A DNA stretch of 14,147 nt, from the NCBI GenBank assembly GCA_028703545.1, contig JAQVMR010000010.1:1-14147 (forward strand). Direction: 5' to 3'. Both the position numbers and the translations under genes were made by a program. Below are positions 7,489 to 13,859 of the stretch, piece by piece (positions within the stretch are counted from its first letter, which is position 1; the number at the start of each line of letters is the position of its first letter). Source of the DNA: Patescibacteria group bacterium. Lineage in GTDB: Bacteria > Patescibacteriota > Patescibacteriia > UBA1558 > S5-K13. The notes below the pieces were generated by a model. That model saw only the letters and a list, made by a program, of their open reading frames with translations, did no database searches and was not told where the DNA came from.

Positions 7489-7513
7489 GGGGCCAGGCTT
7501 GTTACCAGACCCC
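7489..7513 (-). other. GC-rich hairpin between island genes 1 and 2
   Basis: GGGGCCAGG (7489-7497) can pair with CCAGACCCC (7505-7513) around a 7-base loop, with one internal mismatch and one G-T pair on the RNA. It starts 5 bases after the stop of the barrel-like gene and lies about 40 bases before the next start. No T run follows on the minus strand, so it is more likely an RNA-stabilising or partial attenuation stem than a full terminator. Confidence 0.5.
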
Positions 7514-7518
7514 AAATT

Positions 7519-9027
7519 TTAGTGTAAATATTTGGAGCTTATGTTCCAAAAAAGAGTCAACTTCAACTCCAAAAAATCGTCTTTTCTATCTCTAGAATTT
7601 TGTGCTCTTTCTTGAGCCTTTGAATAACCCACAATTAATTCGGTATACAAATTATTAATACCAAATAAACTTTGGGGTCTATAAAAAGCTCCAATTCGAA
7701 GATCCCCTCTTTTATATTCCGACCATTCATTTTGGTGATCTTGATTTTGATTATGATATATTTCTCTACGGCTTAAAAATAAAAGCCAATCACTTGTTAT
7801 TGAACGTCCAAGGCGCCCATCGAACGATATATGTTCAAATTTCGGGGCCTTTTGTGAACCCACCATTTCAGACGGGGTCCATTGATACCCACCACCAGCA
7901 AATATATACCAGTCGTCGGGTTCCAATTTCAGAGATCCCTTTAGGGAAGTTGTGCCGGGATTTTTGTCCAGACACTTGCTTCCATAAATCTGAAAATGGT
8001 TTTGCCCATCTTCATTCATGGTCTCATAACCCAGATAAATCCCATTTTCTTGAACAACAGGGATGTATCTTATGGAATATTTTTCCCGTATTCCACCATT
8101 ATCAAGATCAAAATGTTCACATTTGAGACGGGAAAATTCGCGATAATCATGTCGCCACCCCATCTCAAAATAATTCTTTCTAATGGGCTGCCATTGAAGA
8201 CCAATGTTTGACTGAAAATCAAATGGCCCGTCCTGATAGCCACCCTCTAGTGTCCCTATGATGGCTAAATTGTCTTTGAAACAAATTTTGCCACCAAGTG
8301 AAGCAATATAAGAGTAAATACCATTATCATTGCTTTTATAGGATTGGTGGCTGTAACCATTATTCCCCAGATTTTTCATAAATGGCTCTCCGCATTTATC
8401 GCTAGCCCCAGAAAGCCATCCCCAGACATGAGCACAAAGTTTAAGTTCTGTGCTATCAACATATATTATTTTTTGTTCATAAATATACACAGTATCTACG
8501 ACAGTCTTTTTAGTATACACAACAGAATCAAGTTTTCGAAACTTTACGCAAATATTATTGCATTGTTTTTTCCCACTTAATCCGTCTTCAAACCAATAAA
8601 CATCGACGTTTCTATTTTTAATCTTGTCCTCAGCTGTGATACGCCACGCAACGGCAGGTATTTTCTTGAAACCAGAACCGATAGTAATGTCGCCAATTAC
8701 AGCTCTCAATTTTGACTTAACGCCACCATAAACCTGAACATCAAATACATTGCCATGCTGCACTAATACTTGCGTTCTTTTATCCCAGTTTTTTTTCAGC
8801 TTCACAGCGCATGAGTCAGATGCGATATCAATGTGCCGAAGAAAATCTACGTTTTCATCAAACGTAATGAGAGCACTTATATCTTTTGGATTTGTGCTCA
8901 TTATATACCAGGTGGCATTTTTCCTCTCTGATATATAATCCTTGCCATTGAATATTCCGTTATCAGCAAAAAACATCGCCGGGAAACAACAGAAAAGAGC
9001 CACCAATAAGAACAATATCTTTTTCAT
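7519..9027 (-). CDS. Secreted protein with probable outer-membrane beta-barrel domain
   Basis: A 502-aa protein of unrecognised family. The signal peptide is MKKILFLLVALFCCFPAMFFA, with cleavage likely after A21. Residues about 22-165 form a soluble domain, followed by a threonine/valine-rich linker (TVVDTVYIYEQKIIYVDS, about 175-192) of a kind seen in Bacteroidota and Fibrobacterota envelope proteins. The remaining 300 residues show alternating hydrophobic/polar strands with aromatic girdles and Gly-rich turns: GLQWQPIRKNYFEMGW, WYIFAGGGYQWTPS, LGRSITSDWLLFLSRR, LYTELIVGYS. The last strand is ELKLTLFWNIS near the C terminus. This pattern suggests a beta-barrel of about 12-14 strands. AAAGGAGG lies 4 bases before the ATG. 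It is the first gene of the compositional island. If the host really is a single-membrane CPR bacterium, an outer-membrane protein has no obvious home, so transfer from a diderm or a chimeric assembly must be considered. Confidence 0.75.
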   Translation of the reverse strand: MKKILFLLVALFCCFPAMFFADNGIFNGKDYISERKNATWYIMSTNPKDISALITFDENVDFLRHIDIASDSCAVKLKKNWDKRTQVLVQHGNVFDVQVYGGVKSKLRAVIGDITIGSGFKKIPAVAWRITAEDKIKNRNVDVYWFEDGLSGKKQCNNICVKFRKLDSVVYTKKTVVDTVYIYEQKIIYVDSTELKLCAHVWGWLSGASDKCGEPFMKNLGNNGYSHQSYKSNDNGIYSYIASLGGKICFKDNLAIIGTLEGGYQDGPFDFQSNIGLQWQPIRKNYFEMGWRHDYREFSRLKCEHFDLDNGGIREKYSIRYIPVVQENGIYLGYETMNEDGQNHFQIYGSKCLDKNPGTTSLKGSLKLEPDDWYIFAGGGYQWTPSEMVGSQKAPKFEHISFDGRLGRSITSDWLLFLSRREIYHNQNQDHQNEWSEYKRGDLRIGAFYRPQSLFGINNLYTELIVGYSKAQERAQNSRDRKDDFLELKLTLFWNISSKYLH

Positions 9028-9055
9028 TGTTCCTCCTTTATTTTTTTATTTTAAT

Positions 9056-9069
9056 TTGCTTTATATAAA
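9056..9069. repeat. Island-flanking near-direct repeat, right copy
   Basis: TTGCTTTATATAAA here differs by one extra T from TTGCTTATATAAA at 5810-5822, on the opposite side of the three-gene island. The two sites flank the island almost exactly, one just after the ligase gene and one just before the Wzz-like gene's end. With no integrase or transposase in the window and a very AT-rich background, this is only suggestive of an insertion footprint. Confidence 0.3.
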
Positions 9070-9084
9070 ACGACTATTTGTCGT
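9063..9084 (-). terminator. Weak hairpin terminator after the Wzz-like gene
   Basis: ACGAC (9070-9074) and GTCGT (9080-9084) form a perfect 5-base stem with loop TATTT. On the minus strand it is followed by TTTATAT and begins 6 bases after the stop of the Wzz-like gene. The stem is short, so termination would be leaky, but its position is right for ending the DUF4012/Wzz-like transcript before the island. The same 60-base gap must also hold any promoter for the island; no good -35/-10 pair was found. Confidence 0.4.
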
Positions 9085-9089
9085 AATAT

Positions 9090-9932
9090 TTAACTATTTC
9101 TATTTAATAATCTTTTTCTTAATTCTTCAAAGTCGATATTGTCTGTAATATTTCTACTTTGTGAATTCAAATTTAAATTTTCACTTTCTACTTTTTCTTG
9201 TTCAATTTCTGCCTGATTAAAAACTAATTTTATTTTTTGATTTGTTTTTATTCTTTTATGATCAGAGTTAAAAAAATTATTTAAACTCACATCAAAATTT
9301 GTATATTTATTAGGAAAAAGCATCATAAACGAAATATTAAAAAATATAGCAAGTATTAAACTCATCAATAAGTTTACAAACCAATTGGGCTTCACTGGAT
9401 AACTTGAAGTAACTGGATTATCAATAATTTGTAATTTAATTAAATCTCCAGCCCCATGATAATCACGATGTGTTTCAAATAAAGTGAAAACAATATTATT
9501 TACAAATTTTTCCGCATTAAAAGCAGATTCATTATATGTTTTTATTTCCAATATTGAGGAGTTCGGAATATTTTTTACATCAATTTGTTTTTTCCAATAG
9601 TTTCTTTTTTGCTTTTCGCTTGCATAAAAAACAAATGGAGTATCTGGATATTTTTCTATTACTCTAGTTCTAAATGATGATGATAGTATTGCATCGCTTA
9701 AATTTTTTGTAATTGCCTCAGAAGACTTACTTGCAATATAAGCATCCATTTGCATTTGTTGATTCTGGATCACTAAAACTCTTACAGTTGATGAATACTC
9801 CATTTTTTGAAATGCTGTCAAAACACTAGAAATTAATATAAAAACCAGCACAAAGAAAACAAATACAAACTTATTTTGTGTTGAAAAATTTAATATGCTT
9901 TCTGATTTAGTTGTTGTAATTTTATTATTCAT
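9090..9932 (-). CDS. Wzz-like chain-length determinant family protein
   Basis: A 280-aa polysaccharide co-polymerase-type protein (Wzz superfamily), expected to sit in the cytoplasmic membrane with a large extracytoplasmic domain and to set glycan chain length with a Wzy-type polymerase. TM1 spans about residues 20-40. The external part starts with the YSSTVRVLVIQ strand (46-56) and contains a predicted helical region (62-118). TM2 spans about 184-205 and is preceded by the proline-spaced motif DNPVTSSYPVKPNW (171-184), characteristic of Wzz/Wzc proteins. The cytoplasmic tail after TM2 is about 75 residues, Asn/Glu/Lys-rich and without Walker motifs, so no tyrosine-kinase domain is fused. The gene starts right at the end of the DUF4012 gene (1-base gap between the 9934 stop and the 9932 start) with no Shine-Dalgarno, so translation is probably coupled. 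The plus-strand ligase/polymerase gene across the island is a likely partner. Confidence 0.8.
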   Translation of the reverse strand: MNNKITTTKSESILNFSTQNKFVFVFFVLVFILISSVLTAFQKMEYSSTVRVLVIQNQQMQMDAYIASKSSEAITKNLSDAILSSSFRTRVIEKYPDTPFVFYASEKQKRNYWKKQIDVKNIPNSSILEIKTYNESAFNAEKFVNNIVFTLFETHRDYHGAGDLIKLQIIDNPVTSSYPVKPNWFVNLLMSLILAIFFNISFMMLFPNKYTNFDVSLNNFFNSDHKRIKTNQKIKLVFNQAEIEQEKVESENLNLNSQSRNITDNIDFEELRKRLLNRNS

Positions 9933-9933
9933 A

Positions 9934-11685
9934 TTATTTTATAACTATTTCTTTATCATTATTTAAATCAAAATTTGATTTGAAATTTAATATATTTAAT
10001 TTATAATTTACATTTTTTACTCCTGCTTGTTTTTGTATAAACAATTTGTAACTTTTATTATTTATTTGATCTTTTATATTTTCAGCTAATCTATATTTAA
10101 ATGTTAGTGTATTTGATGTTTTTGGTTCTGTTGAAATAAAGGTTCCAAAAATTGTTTTGTTATATAAATCTTTTATATCTGTAGTGCCTGGTTTATCTGA
10201 TCTATCCGTATCCATAGAGCCCTTTGTCTCAAGTAACCAAGAACCGCGTGGCACTAAAATTCTTGTATATGTTCTATATCTAGTGGAATTCCATGAAAAT
10301 GTTCCATTGTGTTTATATGTTATTTCAACTGTAGCAATATAATCATTTTCAATTTTTTCTATGCTATATTTTATAATTCTTTCTAAAAACTGATCTGACT
10401 TATAACTTGCTAAATTACTATCAACTATCATTAAATAATCTGAATTTATATTTTTTATTTCTCCCGCCCAATTATTTTTTACTAATATATTTTGAATTTT
10501 TGGATTTGTGCTGTATAAAATTATATCTTTGGTTTTTAAATGAGAATCAATAATATTTAAAATTTTTGAATAGTCAGACAGACTTCTATTTTTTAGTTCA
10601 CTAAGCATTGAATTTGCTAAACTTTTAATTATATCTTTTCTATCCCATGAAGTTATAGCTCTTTCTTTATAATATAATTCAACGGCTTTTTGTAAATCAT
10701 CTGTAAAATTTTCCTTTTCAAAAATTACTCCTTCTATAGTTTGTATACCAATTACACCCAATATTTCTCCTACAACCGATGGTGTAATTGCAATTACTCC
10801 ATCTATTTTTGTATTATCTTGCGATTCTAATTTATATAAATTTATACAATCATTCATTGATGATGGAAAGTCTGGTTCAAAGTTACAATCTCTCATATAC
10901 CATTCAGGTGTTTCTAAATATTTTGTAATTGCCTCCGGTACTTTATTTTTTAATTTTCCGATAGATGCACTATCTAGATGATATATATCATCAATAAACA
11001 AATTTTTTATTTTTGTATCCTGTATTGTTAAAATTCCATAAGTTCCTATAAATCCGCCTGTGGGACGAAGTTCAGTATTATTTTGAAATAATAATAAATA
11101 TTTTTTCTCTCCATTTTTTCCAAACATATCATAAATATGTTCATTAAATGGTTCTAAAAATTTTAGTGCATTTGAAATAAATTCTATGCTTTCAGATAAT
11201 TTACTATTCTTTAAATTGACAACACCATTTAATACATCTAAATTTTTTGCTAAATTTTCAAAACCAATCTTTAAATCTTTTAAGGTGTCTTTGTTTTTTA
11301 AAAAGTGAATCAAAATATCATTTTTTGAAATATCAGCATTTGTTTCTGATAATACCTGATTTACGCTATTTGTAATTATTTTTGCATTATTTACAACCCC
11401 ATTAATTGCATTAAATTTTTCATTTACAGTTGGTATTAATTTAAAAATTGAGAGTGTTTTTAGATTTTTTTGTATTATCGAAATATTAGCATTTGTTTGA
11501 TTTATTAATATCTCTACAGAATCAAAATCGTCTTGTTTTATATAATCTTCAATTTTTGCTAAATTATTTTTAATTAGTTTTGTTTGTGAATAAACTGATT
11601 TTATAGGTAAGAATACAAAAAATAGACTGTAAAAAAATACTATAAATATAATCACTAAAATTATTGATTTTTTCTTTTTAAACAT
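9934..11685 (-). CDS. DUF4012 domain protein
   Basis: A 583-aa membrane-anchored protein of the DUF4012 family, widespread in CPR bacteria, Chloroflexi and Actinobacteria, usually in surface polysaccharide loci. One N-terminal TM (about 7-27) follows the basic MFKKKK. Residues 30-190 are predicted helical, probably coiled coil. Then comes the family signature QNNTELRPTGGFIGTYG (201-217), followed by NFEPDFPSS (268-276) and IDGVIAITPSVVGEILGVIG (294-313). The IDGV segment and its surroundings resemble LytR-CpsA-Psr proteins, which attach glycopolymers to the cell wall; an anchoring or glycan-transfer role is inferred, not shown. The ATG at 11685 has AGAAGGAG just upstream and a well-formed promoter. 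It heads a two-gene unit with the Wzz-like gene. Length is usual for the family and the gene appears intact. Confidence 0.9.
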   Translation of the reverse strand: MFKKKKSIILVIIFIVFFYSLFFVFLPIKSVYSQTKLIKNNLAKIEDYIKQDDFDSVEILINQTNANISIIQKNLKTLSIFKLIPTVNEKFNAINGVVNNAKIITNSVNQVLSETNADISKNDILIHFLKNKDTLKDLKIGFENLAKNLDVLNGVVNLKNSKLSESIEFISNALKFLEPFNEHIYDMFGKNGEKKYLLLFQNNTELRPTGGFIGTYGILTIQDTKIKNLFIDDIYHLDSASIGKLKNKVPEAITKYLETPEWYMRDCNFEPDFPSSMNDCINLYKLESQDNTKIDGVIAITPSVVGEILGVIGIQTIEGVIFEKENFTDDLQKAVELYYKERAITSWDRKDIIKSLANSMLSELKNRSLSDYSKILNIIDSHLKTKDIILYSTNPKIQNILVKNNWAGEIKNINSDYLMIVDSNLASYKSDQFLERIIKYSIEKIENDYIATVEITYKHNGTFSWNSTRYRTYTRILVPRGSWLLETKGSMDTDRSDKPGTTDIKDLYNKTIFGTFISTEPKTSNTLTFKYRLAENIKDQINNKSYKLFIQKQAGVKNVNYKLNILNFKSNFDLNNDKEIVIK

Positions 11686-11732
11686 TGCTCCTTCTATATT
11701 ATTTTAACATTTTGAATTATTTATAACAGTTT

Positions 11733-11761
11733 ATCTTAAATGAAAAATAAAAATTTGTCAA
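11733..11761 (-). promoter_or_regulatory. Sigma70-type promoter for the DUF4012/Wzz-like unit
   Basis: On the minus strand: perfect -35 TTGACA (11761-11756), a 17-base spacer, and -10 TAAGAT (11738-11733, 4 of 6). The transcript would start near 11726, giving a leader of about 40 bases that ends in the AGAAGGAG ribosome site before the DUF4012 ATG. This is the best promoter match in the window. Confidence 0.7.
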
Positions 11762-11782
11762 GTTTTATTAATATTGACAAAT
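11753..11782. repeat. Perfect 9-base inverted repeat joining two -35 boxes
   Basis: ATTTGTCAA (11753-11761) and TTGACAAAT (11774-11782) are exact reverse complements 12 bases apart. Each arm contains a TTGACA -35 box, so the repeat is the centre of two back-to-back promoters. It could also be an operator for a dimeric regulator acting on both, as it overlaps both -35 elements. Confidence 0.6.
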
Positions 11783-11802
11783 TATAATTTATATATTAAA
11801 AT
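11774..11802 (+). promoter_or_regulatory. Plus-strand promoter facing a terminator
   Basis: TTGACA (11774-11779), a 17-base spacer, then TAAAAT (11797-11802, 5 of 6). The predicted start near 11809 lies only a few bases before the hairpin terminator at 11813-11846, so any transcript would be about 35-40 bases long. There is no plus-strand gene downstream. The AT-rich background makes a TAAAAT match likely by chance, but the perfect -35 and spacing are notable. Confidence 0.45.
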
Positions 11803-11812
11803 ATAATAATAC

Positions 11813-11846
11813 AAAAATCGCCTAAATAAAGGCGATTTTTATTTTT
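11813..11846. terminator. Bidirectional rho-independent terminator
   Basis: A perfect 10-base stem, AAAAATCGCC (11813-11822) with GGCGATTTTT (11831-11840), encloses the 8-base loop TAAATAAA. On the minus strand the right side is GGCGATTTTTG, ending the SIMPL/two-TM cluster 30 bases after the last stop. On the plus strand GGCGATTTTTATTTTTT would stop transcription toward that cluster. It separates the two minus-strand units on either side. Confidence 0.85.
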
Positions 11847-11875
11847 TATAAAAAATGTATAAATTTCAATACTTT

Positions 11876-12193
11876 CTAGATATTAGAAGATTTTTTATAT
11901 TTTTTTAAAATTAAAATAATTATAAATAGAGCTATTGTAAAAAATATTGCCCCATAGAAGCATGATGTTAAAAAGGGATTTGTAAGTGTTTGTGTTTGTT
12001 CCACTTCAAAAAATTGATTGAAATTCGCACTACATCCAGTTTTACAGGGTTTGTTGTTTATATAACTTATCAGTTCAAATATAAAATTTCCCCAGGCAAA
12101 AATTGTTCCACAAAGAAGAATTATAAATTCTATTACAATTAATTTTCTCATATTTAACTTGCTGGATATATTTATTTGATTTTCTATATTCAT
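11876..12193 (-). CDS. Small two-TM membrane protein with conserved-looking cysteines
   Basis: A 105-aa protein I cannot assign to a named family, although small proteins ending in an NPFL-x2-CFYGAIFF-type segment seem familiar from CPR genomes. TM1 is about residues 17-36 and TM2 about 77-97. The loop between them holds CKTGC (C50 and C54), and C78 lies at the start of TM2 (NPFLTSCFYGAIFF, 72-85). Paired cysteines in an extracytoplasmic loop beside a membrane cysteine recall thiol-disulphide membrane proteins such as the VKOR group, but the protein is too short for a full VKOR four-helix bundle, so this is only a resemblance. The start could be M1 (12193) or M15 (12151); neither has a Shine-Dalgarno. 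It is the last gene of the cluster before the strong terminator. Confidence 0.65.
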   Translation of the reverse strand: MNIENQINISSKLNMRKLIVIEFIILLCGTIFAWGNFIFELISYINNKPCKTGCSANFNQFFEVEQTQTLTNPFLTSCFYGAIFFTIALFIIILILKKYKKSSNI

Positions 12194-12262
12194 ATGATTA
12201 TTTTTATTTTAAATATTTAAATATCTAAATAATCTTTTTATCTTTATTTATTTGATAAATCA

Positions 12263-13060
12263 CTATTTAACCTTATATGTTAAGGTAACTGTGAGCGTAG
12301 TCTCTGATTCCCCCGGATTAATGATAGGAGAGACTGCAACTTCTTGAGCTATTGATTTTGCCATCATACTATCACCCCCCATTGCTCTTGATTCATAGAC
12401 TGGCATAGAATAATAATCATTTTCATAAACTCCAACTATTTTCCCTAAATTAATTCCTGATTCTTTTTCAATAGCACGGGCCTTTTCTTTTGCTTTTTTA
12501 ATTGCTTCAGTTCTAGCCATTGCCCTTAAAGCATCCGTATCATCAATTGTAAATGCTACGCTGCCCATCTGGTTTGCACCCGAATTTGTAGCTTCTTTTA
12601 TAACCTCGCCTATTTGATCAAGATTTCTTATTTTTACAGTAATTTGTTGGTATAATTCATATCCAGCAATTTGTGGAACACCACCTTCTCTTGGATAAAT
12701 ATATGAAGGATTTAGAGAATATGAGGTAGTTTTTATATCTCTTTCCTCTATTTCCAATTTTTTCATTTTATCAATAATGCTATTCATTTTATCACTTCCC
12801 TCTTTTACGGCTTCTTGTGCCTCTTTTTTTACTCCCGTTTTGATTCCTAAATTAATGGTTGCTATATCTGGTTTTGCAAAAACACGCCCCTCTGCACTTA
12901 CACTTACTAAATTATTATCATTTGGAATTTTATCTTTTAAAATTGCAAGAACCCCCATTACAATTACACCAAGAAGTAAAACAAAGGTTAAAAATTTGTT
13001 CCAAAATTTTGATTTGCAATTACAGTTTTCCCCGCAATTACATTTTGTTTCATTTTCCAT
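12263..13060 (-). CDS. SIMPL (DUF541) domain protein with Cys-rich N-terminal tail
   Basis: A 265-aa membrane-anchored SIMPL/DUF541 family protein (relatives include BP26/OMP28 and YggE); molecular function is unclear, with links to oxidative stress reported for some members. The cytoplasmic tail is cysteine-rich, CNCGENCNC (C7, C9, C13, C15), a possible metal-binding site. One TM spans about 20-41. The SIMPL domain starts VSVSAEGRVFAKPDIATINL (52-71) and continues through TTSYSLNPSYIYP to a domain rich in AKEKARAIEKESG (about 190-202); the C terminus ends in a TLTVTLTYKVK strand. Length and order are typical. There is no Shine-Dalgarno. The gene lies 19 bases after the DUF5652 gene, in line with co-transcription. 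Confidence 0.9.
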   Translation of the reverse strand: MENETKCNCGENCNCKSKFWNKFLTFVLLLGVIVMGVLAILKDKIPNDNNLVSVSAEGRVFAKPDIATINLGIKTGVKKEAQEAVKEGSDKMNSIIDKMKKLEIEERDIKTTSYSLNPSYIYPREGGVPQIAGYELYQQITVKIRNLDQIGEVIKEATNSGANQMGSVAFTIDDTDALRAMARTEAIKKAKEKARAIEKESGINLGKIVGVYENDYYSMPVYESRAMGGDSMMAKSIAQEVAVSPIINPGESETTLTVTLTYKVK

Positions 13061-13079
13061 ATTTTTTTATAATTAATTA

Positions 13080-13319
13080 TTAATTATTTATAGCTAATTT
13101 TTCTTGAACTAATTTTTTATTTATTCTGCTAAATATAAAAATATAAAGAATTTCTAAAATTCCCAAAGTATTTATTAATAATAATATGACAAACCAAATT
13201 TTTTGATTTGATCTTGCTGATTTCCATAAAGCCACAGCCTTCCATGGTAAAACCCAAAGCATTAAAATTATAAAAAACCAAGTATTTTGCTGTAATATTT
13301 GTAGTGTTTGTTCGTCCAT
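13080..13319 (-). CDS. DUF5652 family small membrane protein
   Basis: A 79-aa protein with two TM segments (about 12-32 and 40-62) matching DUF5652, a family found in CPR bacteria and archaea. The signature pieces are WVLPWKAVALWKSARSNQK (22-40) and the following WFVILLLINTLGILEILYIF (42-61). The C-terminal tail is basic and short. Function is unknown. The start ATG at 13319 has no ribosome site; the preceding VIT-like gene ends 24 bases upstream, so both are likely on one transcript. Confidence 0.85.
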   Translation of the reverse strand: MDEQTLQILQQNTWFFIILMLWVLPWKAVALWKSARSNQKIWFVILLLINTLGILEILYIFIFSRINKKLVQEKLAINN

Positions 13320-13343
13320 ATTTTTAGTAATTAATAAAATGAA

Positions 13344-13820
13344 TTATTTAAAATATATTGAAATTAAACTACCCAAACAATAAGTTGATATCATAACAAT
13401 TATAGCAATTAAGAGGTGCTCTCCTATTACATTAAATGGTTTTTGTTTTTCATTTTTTGCCAATTTGTAGCTTAACATAAAAAGTATTATCAGTCCCCAT
13501 AATATAGATACTATTATTGCCGTTTTAATTGAAAACAAAATAATTGGTATAAGATATGTACATGCAAACATTGCTTTAAATAAGAAGGTAGAGACAGTTA
13601 CTTGCCAAATTTGTTTTTTAGAAAAATTACCCTCAGATTCTTTTGCTATATGAACCCCGAGTGCATCGGAACATGAATCAGCAATAGCAATTGTAATAAT
13701 TCCTCCTATTATTGCAAGTTTTGATCCTGTACTTGATGCAAGACCAATCATAAGCCCAAGTGTCGTAATTGTAGCTGATGTGAGTCCGAAACCCATACCA
13801 ACTTTTAAACTTTTAAGCAT
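13344..13820 (-). CDS. Short VIT1/CCC1-like transporter
   Basis: A 158-aa membrane protein related to the VIT1/CCC1 iron and manganese transporter family, which moves divalent metal out of the cytoplasm. The first half holds the family pattern GFGLTSATITTLGLMIGLAS (10-29) and ADSCSDALGVHIAKESE (47-63), with the acidic residues D48, D52 and E61/E63 lining the helix ends as in VIT. About five hydrophobic helices are visible. The cytoplasmic metal-binding domain of plant and yeast VIT, between TM2 and TM3, is absent or reduced to a short charged link (60-70). Such short forms are seen in archaea and CPR bacteria. Metal specificity is unknown. The gene is first in its cluster with a possible leaderless start (extended -10 ends 10 bases before the ATG). 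Confidence 0.75.
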   Translation of the reverse strand: MLKSLKVGMGFGLTSATITTLGLMIGLASSTGSKLAIIGGIITIAIADSCSDALGVHIAKESEGNFSKKQIWQVTVSTFLFKAMFACTYLIPIILFSIKTAIIVSILWGLIILFMLSYKLAKNEKQKPFNVIGEHLLIAIIVMISTYCLGSLISIYFK

Positions 13821-13829
13821 ATTACAAAT

Positions 13830-13858
13830 ATTGTATCATATTTTTTTATTAAACTCCA
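13830..13858 (-). promoter_or_regulatory. Extended -10 promoter, possible leaderless start of the VIT-like gene
   Basis: The minus strand has TG-A-TACAAT (13838-13830), an extended -10 element with 5 of 6 matches. A -35 near 13858-13853 (TGGAGT) is weak. The predicted start, 13823-13824, is within 4 bases of the ATG at 13820, so the mRNA would have almost no leader, which fits the missing Shine-Dalgarno. Confidence 0.45.
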
Positions 13859-13859
13859 T

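Noticed and set aside
7794..9148. Plus-strand open frames of 62-110 codons opposite the barrel-like gene
   Set aside because: They have no ribosome sites or recognisable domains and lie antisense to a gene with a signal peptide and strong Shine-Dalgarno.
12777..13083. Plus-strand open frames of 74 and 99 codons opposite the SIMPL gene
   Set aside because: They are antisense shadows of a clear SIMPL-domain gene, with no start signals.
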